DNA of 64,000 nt from an uncultured Methanobrevibacter sp. (GTDB taxonomy: Archaea; Methanobacteriota; Methanobacteria; Methanobacteriales; Methanobacteriaceae), in assembly GCF_937881195.1 (NCBI RefSeq), contig NZ_CALGFC010000053.1:1-64000 (forward strand), given 5' to 3'. Shown here piece by piece: positions 8,374 through 16,928 of the stretch (its first letter is position 1; each line of letters begins with the position of its first letter). The notes below the pieces were generated by a model. The model was not told the origin of the DNA. It searched no databases and saw only the letters and a list, made by a program, of their open reading frames with translations. A program made the position numbers and the translations under genes.

Positions 8374-9432
8374 TCATATATCGGCTGTTTTGTATTTCAT
8401 TAATTTTAATTTCTTTTCAATATTTTTATCAGAAATTCCTAAAATTTCACCAGCTAAAACTCCTGCATTTCTACCATTTTCAATACCTACTGTTCCAACA
8501 GGAACTCCTGGTGGCATATTTACCATAGATAATAAAGAATCAAGCCCATTTAATTCTACAGAACATGGAACTCCTATAACTGGCTTCTCACTTAATGCAA
8601 CAATTGACCCAGTAACATGGGCAGATAATCCAGTAACCGCTATGAATAGTTTAACATTCTTAATACTTTCCATATATTTTTTAAATTTATCCGGGTATCT
8701 TATTGGTGATATAACACTAATATCGTAACTTATTCCTAATCTATCCAATGTTAAGGCCACATTTTTAGCTTCTTCAATATCAGAATAACTTCCTGGAACA
8801 ACAGATACTAAGGGATTATCTTCGTTTAATCCGATAGCTTCTGACTCTTTAAATACTTTATCTGTATGAGGTTCTTCTTTTTTAAGTTTTTCTTCACTTA
8901 TTTCATCATAATTAGATAAAAAGTTTTTTTGTAGTAAATTACCATTTAATTGTGAAATCAGGTTTTCTTCATCACTTTTTACTTTTTCTTGATAAGATTT
9001 TCTAAGTTGAGATACTCTTTTTTTAACTTGAGGATTATTAATTCCAATAATTTGTCCTGCAAGAATTGCTCCATTATCCCCTCTATCAATTCCAACAGTT
9101 GCTACTGGTGCAGGAAACGGCATTTGTGATGAAGCAAATAATGCATCTAATCCACCTACTTTAACATCAACTGGAACACCAATAACGGGTCTATGGGTAT
9201 AAGCAGCTATAGAACCTGGAAGATGTGCAGCTAAACCAGCAATTCCAATAAAAACCTCTATTCCTTTTGTTGTAGCTTCAATTACAAGTTTTTTAACTTT
9301 TTCATGAGTCCTATGTGCAGATGCGACTTTCAAGCTATATGGAATTTGAAGTGTTTCAAGAATATCAATAGATTTCTGAGCTATTTTTAAATCAGATGCA
9401 CTTCCAAGTATTATCATCACTTTAGGGTCCAT
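8374..9432 (-). CDS. purE: Double-domain PurE (AIR carboxylase/mutase) with degenerate second half
   Basis: PurE is normally about 160 residues and acts in the carboxylation step from AIR to CAIR in purine synthesis. Here 352 residues contain two PurE-like units, about 1-150 and 205-352, joined by a charged linker rich in Lys and Glu. The first unit has GSASDLK, SAHRT (His40, equivalent to the catalytic His) and GLAAHLPG. The second keeps GSYSD and GLSAHVTG, but its SAHRT equivalent reads SPIRYP near residues 242-247, so the catalytic His is gone. I infer one active and one structural or regulatory unit. Tandem PurE proteins are known in some methanogens. The start follows AAGGTGA. Confidence 0.9.
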   Translation of the reverse strand: MDPKVMIILGSASDLKIAQKSIDILETLQIPYSLKVASAHRTHEKVKKLVIEATTKGIEVFIGIAGLAAHLPGSIAAYTHRPVIGVPVDVKVGGLDALFASSQMPFPAPVATVGIDRGDNGAILAGQIIGINNPQVKKRVSQLRKSYQEKVKSDEENLISQLNGNLLQKNFLSNYDEISEEKLKKEEPHTDKVFKESEAIGLNEDNPLVSVVPGSYSDIEEAKNVALTLDRLGISYDISVISPIRYPDKFKKYMESIKNVKLFIAVTGLSAHVTGSIVALSEKPVIGVPCSVELNGLDSLLSMVNMPPGVPVGTVGIENGRNAGVLAGEILGISDKNIEKKLKLMKYKTADI

Positions 9433-10095
9433 TTATTCACCTTTAATAATCATTATATTTAATTATTTCTATTTTCCTTATTTAAAACTTATTTTAATTA
9501 TTTCTATTAATAATTTCTATTTTTATAAGTTTATTTTTAATTTTACCTATATTCCATTTTTAAGAATTTCATCTTTTAAACTTACTTATTTAGATATATT
9601 TATAAGTTCTCAGATTAATATTTTTATAATTAAATTTTTTATACAAATTTTTTATAAGAAATATTTATATTAGAAATATCTTGCTTAATTATGTTTCTCT
9701 GATTATTTAATTATTATTTAATTATTATTTATTTATTATTTTTACATTTATTTTAGATTTAAAAACCTTTATAATGTAATATTAATAAAATAAATACTTA
9801 GTTTAATTATCCAATTTTATTTAGTAATAGGTTATAAATCTTTAATAGATAATTATAATTAATATGGATAACATTATAATTAATTAGATAATTTAATAGT
9901 TTATTATATTTATTTAATAAATTTCATCTATTAAATTAAATTTAAGTATTAGCCCTAATAGGCATTGTTATTTAACTATTATTCCTGATATAATTTAAGA
10001 TTTTATTTATTATGATGAATTTAATTATAAATTTCAGTATTAGTAATATTTTTTCTATATAAAATTATTTTTATTAATTTATATAAAGGTGCAAA
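9433..10095. other. Intergenic region, nothing recognised
   Basis: About 660 bases lie between divergent genes. The DNA is AT-rich, with many TTATTTATTA-type runs and no GC-rich RNA candidate. No ribosome-site-plus-ORF combination is visible apart from the AAAGGTG site of the next gene. Promoters for both neighbours must lie here. Confidence 0.5.
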
Positions 10096-11763
10096 ATGGA
10101 AAATAAAATCTCTTCGTCTGTTTCAATTATAATTCCTGCTTATAATGAAGAAGCAACTGTAGCTCATGTTGTTAATGTAGCTAGGGAATTATCTTATGTA
10201 ACAGAAGTTCTTGTTATTGATGATGGGTCTTATGACAAAACTGCTAAAGAAGCAAAATCTGCAGGAGCAAATGTTATATCTCATACTAGTAATCAAGGTA
10301 AGGGTTCAGCTATTAAAACTGGATTTAAACATTCAAAAGGCGATATTGTAGCTTTTATAGATGCAGACATTTATAATTTAACTTCTGATAAAGTAGACAT
10401 GATTATAAGTCCTATTTTAGAGGGAAAAACAGACATTACTAAGACAAAATTTATGAGAGAAAGTGGAAGAGTCACTGAGCTCACTGCAAAACCACTTCTC
10501 AGATTTTTTTTCCCAGAAGTGAGTTTTGATCAACCTTTAAGTGGTCAATTTGCTGGAAAACGCTCAGTTCTTGAAAAAATCAAATTTGAAAAAGATTATG
10601 GTGTTGATGTTGGTATTGTCCTTGATGCTGATGCACATGGGATGAGAATAAAAGAAGTTGATATTGGAGAGATTAAACATGACATGTCTCCTCTTGAAAG
10701 TCTTAATGAAATGGCTAATGAGGTTACAAGAACTATTGTTGATAGGGCAATGGAATATGGCCGGGTAACAATGATGGATTCTATGGGTAATTATATTAGA
10801 ATGACCACTTTAGGACTTTCACTAATTATCTTAGGTCTTTTTACAATATTTTTTGTTCAAGGAGTCCCTTTAGAATTAGGGGCGATTATATCAGTTATAG
10901 GAATAGTTTTAACTATTTATTATATAATAAAACTTATTATAAAAACCAATGTAATGTTTAAAAAGCGACCTAAGGGTAACTTTTTCAGGTCTTTTATTAA
11001 AATGCATTTTCCTGTTGTTATCTCTGCTATTGTTTTATTACTTATGATTTCAACATTTTTAAGTGCTGCTACATATTCTGATGGAAAGCTATCTATTGAA
11101 CCAACATCAAAAAATCTTGTAATATTTCCAGGATCCCCAGATCAGACAATATATGTTAGAGGACCTTATACTGTTGATAGTGCACTTGAAAATCAATCTA
11201 CTATTATAAGAATGCCTCAAGATGCTTTAAATACTTTGGAACTTAGTTATGGGGATAATTTGCGCATTGGAGATGAATATTTTACAGTTAATAAAACTAG
11301 GGATGGAGAGTCAAATATTTTAAGGCTTCCATTTGATGTAAGAATGTTTTTAGATTTACAAGTTGGGGATGTAATTTCTGACGGTAAAATAAAAGGTGTT
11401 TTTGAAGGAGTTCAAGTAGAACATAATCTTAACACTAGCAATTTATCTAATGTATCTGGAACTGAATATTTCATAATAAATTCTAGAAATATGGAAGGTT
11501 GTACTATGGATGTTTATGTTGATCATGAAAAAATTGGTTCTATTTCTGGTTCATTCAATCCTGATGAAACTTATAACATTTATGTTGATGGTTCTGTAGT
11601 TAAATCTATAAATATAAATAAAAATAATATAAAACAAGGAACTAGCTATTATGCTTACTCTGGAGATCACATTATTGAATTAAAAGTTTCAAATAATGTT
11701 TCAACTTCAAAAAGGTTCTTACCAAATAAGTTTGGTCCTTTTTTAGTATTTAATTTTAACTAA
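10096..11763 (+). CDS. GT2 glycosyltransferase fused to membrane helices and an extracytoplasmic domain
   Basis: In this 555-residue protein, residues 1-225 form a GT2 domain. Its motifs are VSIIIPAYNEEATV, VIDDGSYDKT, NQGKGSAIKTGF, a FIDADIYN metal site and GYGRVTMM-type C-terminal helices. The domain resembles dolichol-phosphate sugar and glucosyl-3-phosphoglycerate synthases. Two hydrophobic helices at about 235-275 and another at about 300-325 follow. Residues about 330-555 are beta-rich, probably outside the cell, and carry several NxS/T sequons. The GT2 part would be cytoplasmic. The C-terminal domain matches nothing I recognise. An AAAGGTG site precedes the ATG. The gene stands alone, and its donor and acceptor are unknown. 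Confidence 0.75.
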   Translation: MENKISSSVSIIIPAYNEEATVAHVVNVARELSYVTEVLVIDDGSYDKTAKEAKSAGANVISHTSNQGKGSAIKTGFKHSKGDIVAFIDADIYNLTSDKVDMIISPILEGKTDITKTKFMRESGRVTELTAKPLLRFFFPEVSFDQPLSGQFAGKRSVLEKIKFEKDYGVDVGIVLDADAHGMRIKEVDIGEIKHDMSPLESLNEMANEVTRTIVDRAMEYGRVTMMDSMGNYIRMTTLGLSLIILGLFTIFFVQGVPLELGAIISVIGIVLTIYYIIKLIIKTNVMFKKRPKGNFFRSFIKMHFPVVISAIVLLLMISTFLSAATYSDGKLSIEPTSKNLVIFPGSPDQTIYVRGPYTVDSALENQSTIIRMPQDALNTLELSYGDNLRIGDEYFTVNKTRDGESNILRLPFDVRMFLDLQVGDVISDGKIKGVFEGVQVEHNLNTSNLSNVSGTEYFIINSRNMEGCTMDVYVDHEKIGSISGSFNPDETYNIYVDGSVVKSININKNNIKQGTSYYAYSGDHIIELKVSNNVSTSKRFLPNKFGPFLVFNFN

Positions 11764-11920
11764 TTTTTAGATAATACAAATTTTCAATTTTTTTTAAATA
11801 ATTAAATTATTTCTTAATTATTTTAATAAATTTGTATTTTATTATTATTTATAAACTCTTTGTTTTGAAATTCTTTTATGAATTAGATATATAAATCTAT
11901 TTTTCGATTATTAATCTATT

Positions 11921-12859
11921 TTAATAATAAACTTTAACAGCTTCTTCTAAGTTGTTGTAAAGTCCAAGTGCAGCCAATGCACCTATCTTTCCATGATCTC
12001 CAGTAACAGCTATTAATTTTATATTTAAGTCTTTAGCTACTTTTTCAGCTTCTTCAACTGATACCATACCAGTTTTTGCTTTCATTGAATATTCAACCAG
12101 ATTTTTTGGAATAATTAATCCATTTAATATTGCAATAGCTGTTTTATCAGAAAGAGTATCCTTTTTAAGCAATTCTATTGTTCTATTAACAAGTTTTTCT
12201 TTTTCATCTGGAAGGACTGCAAATGTTAATGCTATTGAAACGCAATTTTGTGTTTTATGGGGATTGTGTGGATAGAGTTGCACAATAACATGGTCTAAAT
12301 ATTCGAAACCTTCTTCTTTCAATTTCAATCCTATATTATGTGCCATGGTCCAAGTAGCTCCTTCGTCTTTAGTATCAGTATCATCAATACCAATAACTAT
12401 TTTTTCCATTTTTGGTGTTATAACTCCAGCTTTTCCAAGTTTGGATCCTCCACCTTTTTCATAGATCTCAACTTGTTTTATACCATCACCCATTCCACGA
12501 CACATTCCTGCTCCAACACCAGCACCAGCTAAACCACTGTGAACAACTTTAACAGTGTTATTTTCATCATCAATTGAAACTTCTTCAATTCCTGCAGCAT
12601 TGACACTAGCTTTAAGATTAAGTGGTTCATGACCAACTTTTGTCAGAAATACTTGCTTGTTACCATCTCTATAGGCATTTAAGATTAGTTTACTAGTATT
12701 TTTATATTGGTTAACAAGCCAATGTGAACCTGAAATGCAAGGGTGATATTCAACAATTTCAACGAGATTGTTATCGGCCATTGTTATTACTTTTTCATAA
12801 GGCGCTATCCAAGGGTCATTAAATTTCTTTTTTAAATCATTAGGCTTCAAAATTTCCAT
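11921..12859 (-). CDS. Methanogenesis marker protein 11
   Basis: This 312-residue protein matches the methanogen-restricted marker protein 11 family, whose function is unknown. Distinctive parts are the N-terminal NDPWIAPYEKV segment, LAGAGVGAGMCRGMG, the VIGIDDTDTKDEGATW motif and a C-terminal TGDHGKIGALAALGLY. The IDDTD motif resembles the ATP-binding motif of TiaS-type tRNA agmatinylcytidine synthetases, so nucleotide binding is plausible. Its presence is strong evidence that the organism is a methanogen. The start has only a weak CTGGT site. Confidence 0.88.
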   Translation of the reverse strand: MEILKPNDLKKKFNDPWIAPYEKVITMADNNLVEIVEYHPCISGSHWLVNQYKNTSKLILNAYRDGNKQVFLTKVGHEPLNLKASVNAAGIEEVSIDDENNTVKVVHSGLAGAGVGAGMCRGMGDGIKQVEIYEKGGGSKLGKAGVITPKMEKIVIGIDDTDTKDEGATWTMAHNIGLKLKEEGFEYLDHVIVQLYPHNPHKTQNCVSIALTFAVLPDEKEKLVNRTIELLKKDTLSDKTAIAILNGLIIPKNLVEYSMKAKTGMVSVEEAEKVAKDLNIKLIAVTGDHGKIGALAALGLYNNLEEAVKVYY

Positions 12860-13279
12860 AAAAACCAGTCTATTTTTAATCGATTTATAATAATGTAAAA
12901 ATAAAAATTGAAATATATTTAAATAATATATTTCAATCTAATTATATTTGTTTAAGTTTAATATTTCAAAATTTATCCATTAAAAGAACAAATATTAATT
13001 TAAATATAAATATTAATTTAAACTATAAATATTAATTTAACAAATAAAATTTATTAATAAAGTGAATTGACTAAATTAAATTATTCTAAAATAATTTTCA
13101 ATTAAATTTTATCCAAATAATAATTCTAAATAATAAGAAATCAAAGATTTTAAAATTATAAAAATATAAAATTTTTATAAATACTAAAAATAATAAATTT
13201 TAATTATATATTTTAATTATAATTTTAATAATATATTTTAGTAATAGATTTTTAATAATTAATTTGATTATTATTAAAA
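12860..13279. other. Intergenic region with short direct repeats
   Basis: This AT-rich spacer lies between MMP11 and ribH, both on the minus strand. AAATATTAATTTAA occurs three times at 12990-13003, 13008-13021 and 13027-13040, with an 18-19 nt period. No ORF or RNA gene was recognised. Confidence 0.55.
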
Positions 13280-13696
13280 TTAAATTTCTTTTAAACGATC
13301 ACACATTTTAACTGCTGCTTCTACAGCTCTTTTACCATAATCAACGCGCTTATGTGCATCTAATCGTGTCATTCCAGGACCACTTATTCCAAGTGAAACT
13401 GGCTTTCCAGATTCTAATGAAAGATCTGCAATTTTTCTTGAAGCATGTTGTGCTACAATTTGGTCATGGTCAGTTGAACCTTCAATAACAGCACCAAGTG
13501 TAATCACTGTGTCAATGTCTTCTTTTTCTAATAATTTCTTAATAGCTAATGGCATATCAAATACTCCAGGAACTGGAACAACTTGAACAATTTCACAATC
13601 TCTAATTTTTGCCTCTTCTTTAGCTAATTCTAACATCATATGGGTTAAATCATAATTAAATTCAGCTACAACTGCCCCTATTCTATATTTTACCAT
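13280..13696 (-). CDS. ribH: 6,7-dimethyl-8-ribityllumazine synthase
   Basis: This 138-residue lumazine synthase condenses 5-amino-6-ribitylaminouracil with 3,4-dihydroxybutanone phosphate, the penultimate step to riboflavin and thus FMN/FAD. In methanogens the same precursor also feeds F420. Signatures are VVAEFNYDLTHMML, VVPVPGVFDMPLAIKKLL, TLGAVIEGSTDHDQIVAQHASRKIADLSLESGKPVSLGISGPGMT, and RVDYGKRAVEAAV. The length and motifs suit the short archaeal form. A GAGGG site precedes the ATG. Confidence 0.95.
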   Translation of the reverse strand: MVKYRIGAVVAEFNYDLTHMMLELAKEEAKIRDCEIVQVVPVPGVFDMPLAIKKLLEKEDIDTVITLGAVIEGSTDHDQIVAQHASRKIADLSLESGKPVSLGISGPGMTRLDAHKRVDYGKRAVEAAVKMCDRLKEI

Positions 13697-13818
13697 AAAA
13701 ATCCCTCTAATTTACTATTTTGTTATATTATAATTTAATATTATTTTTATCAAATTCTAATTAATATGTCAAATTTTAATTAAATATTGATTAAATTTTT
13801 TATTCTAAGATATTTTTA

Positions 13819-13902
13819 CTATATCATCAATAAGAAACTTGCTGCTGCACTCATAACCATAATTAAAATAATTATTATGGCTGCTATCTTTATTATTTCC
13901 AT
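13819..13902 (-). CDS. Predicted 27-residue membrane miniprotein
   Basis: On the minus strand a strong TTGGAGGAATACA site places an ATG at 13902 six bases after GGAGG. The frame runs 27 codons to TAG. The peptide starts MEIIKIAAIIIILIMVM and ends SAAASFLLMI, so it is essentially one transmembrane helix with a single Glu-Lys pair near the N-terminus. I do not recognise it. It lies between the cysteine desulfurase and ribH, co-oriented with both. The near-perfect ribosome site and absence of charge argue for translation, but at this size only conservation or peptide data would settle it. Confidence 0.55.
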   Translation of the reverse strand: MEIIKIAAIIIILIMVMSAAASFLLMI

Positions 13903-14088
13903 TGTATTCCTCCAAGGTCAATATTTATTAATTAGAATAATATTCATTAAAATTTTAATAAAAATTTATAAATAATCTATATTTATTTTATTATTTATTA
14001 AAATTTATACTTATTAAAATTTATAGTTAATCAAGTTTTAATTTTTAACTGAAGTTTAGTTTACAATTATATTTATTATTTTTTAATT

Positions 14089-15300
14089 TTATTTAAAAAA
14101 TTCAGATATTTCTTTTATACTATTCGCTAATTTTTTTATATCATCTAAATTATTATAACAATGTATAGAAGCCCTTACAGTTCCTTCATTTGCATTTATA
14201 ATGTCTAATGATGGTATTGCACAGTGATAACCACTTCTAACACAAATATTTCCTGTTTCATCAAGTATTTTACTAACATCATGAGGATTAACATTTTTTA
14301 TGTTAAATGAAACAATATTAAATATATTATCTATGTTTCCATACACAATAACATTATCGATTTCAGACAATAATTTGTACAACTCCTTAGTTAAATAAAT
14401 CGAATGTTTTTCGATTTTTGAGATGTTAAGGTTATTAATATAGTCTATTGCTTTTCCAAAACCAATAATACCACTTATATTTTGGGTTCCTCCTTCGAAT
14501 CTGTAAGGAACATTTTCTAATTCAAATTCTTTATTTTTAAGATTTGTGACAGTTCCTCCACCGAGATTAGTAGGAGATAATTTCTCTAGCAATTCTTTTT
14601 TTCCATATAAAAAACCTGTACCTGTAGGTCCAAGTAAACCTTTATGACCAGGTGCAGCTATAAAATCAGCATTAATCTTTTTAACATCTATTTTGGTGTG
14701 TCCAATAGATTGTGCAACATCAATCAAAAGACAAACATCGTCGTATTCATGTACTATTTTTGAAATATTATTAATATCTTGACAAGACCCAATAGAATTA
14801 GAAATATGGGTGATAGCTATCATTCTAGTATTTTTATCAATTAACTCTCTAATTTTTGATGGTTTGATAATACCGTCTGAATCAGCATTAGCTATTTTTA
14901 CATCTAGAGATAAATTATCTTTGCTTCTTTTTTCAAGATTAATCCAAGGTATAAAATTAGAGTGATGTTCAACATCTGAAATTATTATATTTTCATTTTT
15001 TTCAAAAGGATAACCATTAATCACTGTATTAATGGCATTTGTTGTGTTTTGAGTAAAAATAATTTCTTCTTCTGAAGCATTTATTAGACTAGCTATTTTA
15101 AATCTAGTACTTTCTACTTTTTGGCCAGTTTTAATGGCTGTTTTATATGCACCACGTCCTATATTTGCATTATAATTATAATAATAATCACTAATGGCTT
15201 CAATAACTGGTTTTGGGGTAAGGCTAGTGCTTGCAGAATCAAGATAAGTAATATTTTTCAAAATAGGAAAATCTTCTCTTATTTTTTCAGCAGATATCAA
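14089..15300 (-). CDS. Class V aminotransferase, cysteine desulfurase (SufS/CsdA type)
   Basis: This 403-residue PLP enzyme removes sulfur from cysteine for Fe-S cluster or thiolation pathways. Family landmarks are YLDSASTSLTPKPVIEA, FTQNTTNAINTVI, SDVEHHSNFIPW, the LLIDVAQSIGH cofactor Asp-Gln region and the PLP-lysine site DFIAAPGHKGLLGPTGTGFLYG. VRSGYHCA near the C-terminus carries the SufS-type active-site cysteine. The start is TTG, preceded by GAGTGAT. It lies about 100 bp downstream of leuB and may be read through from the leu operon. A SufE-like partner is not seen. Confidence 0.9.
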   Translation of the reverse strand: MISAEKIREDFPILKNITYLDSASTSLTPKPVIEAISDYYYNYNANIGRGAYKTAIKTGQKVESTRFKIASLINASEEEIIFTQNTTNAINTVINGYPFEKNENIIISDVEHHSNFIPWINLEKRSKDNLSLDVKIANADSDGIIKPSKIRELIDKNTRMIAITHISNSIGSCQDINNISKIVHEYDDVCLLIDVAQSIGHTKIDVKKINADFIAAPGHKGLLGPTGTGFLYGKKELLEKLSPTNLGGGTVTNLKNKEFELENVPYRFEGGTQNISGIIGFGKAIDYINNLNISKIEKHSIYLTKELYKLLSEIDNVIVYGNIDNIFNIVSFNIKNVNPHDVSKILDETGNICVRSGYHCAIPSLDIINANEGTVRASIHCYNNLDDIKKLANSIKEISEFFK

Positions 15301-15396
15301 AAAATCACTCTTATCTGGTTAATTATTAATTTCTAATACTATTTATTTCCAATGTTTTATAAATATTAGATAATTATTTTATATTTAATTATTTAT

Positions 15397-16410
15397 CTAT
15401 TTGAAATTTAATTTTTCTTTAATAGCTTCAGACATTTCCATAGTACTTGATTTTCCATTTAAATCCCCAGTAACTATCTTTCCTTCAGATAAAACATCTA
15501 AAACAGCTTTGTCTAAAATATTGGCTTTTTCTTTTTCACCCAAATATTCAAGCATCATTATAGCAGATAATATCATAGCTGTTGGATTAGCTAAGCCTTT
15601 ACCTGCAATATCTGGAGCAGAACCATGGACTGGTTCAAATAAAGCCCTTTCATCACCAATATTGGCAGAAGGTATAAGTCCAAGTCCTCCAACAAGCCCG
15701 GCACCTTCATCAGATAATATATCTCCAAAGAGATTGGTTGTAACAATAACATCAAAACTTTTAGGCCTTGTTAAAAGATACATTGCTGTTGCATCAACAT
15801 AAAAATCTTCGGAATCAATGTTATAATCCTTATAATTTTTAGCTACTTCATAAAAAACTTCTTTAAACAACCCATCGGTTTTTTTCAAAACATTTGCTTT
15901 ATGGACACCTGTAACTTTCTTTCTATTATTTTCTTTTGCATACTTAAATGCATAATCACATATACGTTCTGAAGCATCTCTTGTTATAATTCTTTTAGCT
16001 GCTGCACCATTAATGTTTCCTGATTCATCTTTTATATACTCTTCTTCTCCAATATACATGCCTTCAGTATTTTCTCTAACAATCATAAAATCAAGATCAT
16101 TAAATATCGAATTGGTTCCAGGATATGATTTTACTGGCCTAAGATTTGCAAACAAATCCATTTCTTGACGAAGTCTAACTATCACATCAGCAGCTGTTTC
16201 ACCAGCAGCTCCAAATAGACAAGCATCAGTTTTTTTCACAAGGTCTATTGTTTCTTGAGGGAGAGCTAAACCATTTTTTTCTTTACACTCGTCACCTGCT
16301 TCTCCAAATTTAAATTCAAAATCAATATCTAGTGCATTTAGAACGTTTAAAGTAGCTTCCATCACTTCTTTTCCAATTCCATCTCCAGGGATTACGGCAA
16401 TTTTGTACAT
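15397..16410 (-). CDS. leuB: 3-isopropylmalate dehydrogenase (LeuB/AksF family)
   Basis: This 337-residue NAD-dependent beta-decarboxylating dehydrogenase has IAVIPGDGIGKEVMEA, the VRENTEGMYIG substrate motif, TGVHKANVLKKTDGLF, TTNLFGDILSDEGAGLVGGLGLIPSANIG and the EPVHGSAPDIAGKGLANPTAMILSA signature. Methanogens have two paralogues, one for leucine and one for coenzyme B (homoisocitrate). The leucine assignment rests on its position after leuC-leuD. I prefer ATG 16410, because GTGAT lies just before it, over the in-frame GTG three codons upstream. Confidence 0.88.
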   Translation of the reverse strand: MYKIAVIPGDGIGKEVMEATLNVLNALDIDFEFKFGEAGDECKEKNGLALPQETIDLVKKTDACLFGAAGETAADVIVRLRQEMDLFANLRPVKSYPGTNSIFNDLDFMIVRENTEGMYIGEEEYIKDESGNINGAAAKRIITRDASERICDYAFKYAKENNRKKVTGVHKANVLKKTDGLFKEVFYEVAKNYKDYNIDSEDFYVDATAMYLLTRPKSFDVIVTTNLFGDILSDEGAGLVGGLGLIPSANIGDERALFEPVHGSAPDIAGKGLANPTAMILSAIMMLEYLGEKEKANILDKAVLDVLSEGKIVTGDLNGKSSTMEMSEAIKEKLNFK

Positions 16411-16433
16411 ATTTATCACTAATTATAAAAATA

Positions 16434-16913
16434 TTAATCTTTTTCTTTAAGATATGGTATTAAACCACCTTTTTCGAGAATTTCAAGCATAAATGGAGGT
16501 AATTTCTTAAATTTATATTCTTTTCCACTTTCTGAGATAATCAATCCATTTTCCATATCAATTTCTATCTCTTCCCCTTCTTTTAAAACTTTACTTATTC
16601 CAGGAGCTTCAAGAAGAGGAATTCCAACATTTGTTGCATTTCTATAAAATATTCTTGCAAAAGATTCAGCTATTACGGCTCCAACACCAACACCTTGAAG
16701 AGCTATTGGGGCATGTTCACGTGAAGAACCACATCCAAAATTTTTTCCAGCTACAATAAAATCTCCTTTGTTAATTTTAGTGCAAAAATCAGAGTCTAAT
16801 CCTTCCATACAATGTTTAGCTAATTTATTTGGGTCTGTTACCACTAAATATCTTCCAGGAATTATTATGTCTGTATCAATGTCATCTCCAAATTTCCATA
16901 CTTTTCCTTTCAT
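16434..16913 (-). CDS. leuD: 3-isopropylmalate dehydratase small subunit
   Basis: This 159-residue aconitase swivel-domain subunit pairs with the large subunit just upstream. It has KFGDDIDTDIIIPGRYL, GKNFGCGSSREHAPIAL and ESFARIFYRNATNVGIPLLE. In methanogens the loop after IIPG separates the leucine enzyme (YLV-type, Val at the key position) from homoaconitase (YLRT). Here it reads YLVVTDP, which favours isopropylmalate. That rule is from memory of work on Methanocaldococcus enzymes. An AGTGAT site precedes the ATG. It is in an operon with leuC (15 bp gap) and leuB (23 bp gap). Confidence 0.88.
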   Translation of the reverse strand: MKGKVWKFGDDIDTDIIIPGRYLVVTDPNKLAKHCMEGLDSDFCTKINKGDFIVAGKNFGCGSSREHAPIALQGVGVGAVIAESFARIFYRNATNVGIPLLEAPGISKVLKEGEEIEIDMENGLIISESGKEYKFKKLPPFMLEILEKGGLIPYLKEKD

Positions 16914-16928
16914 TTTATCACTTCAAAA

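Noticed and set aside
13787..13975. 62-codon plus-strand hydrophobic frame
   Set aside because: It has no ribosome site and is antisense to a much better 27-codon minus-strand frame with a strong site.
15401..15802. 133-codon plus-strand frame inside leuB
   Set aside because: It is a shadow of a well-conserved gene on the other strand.
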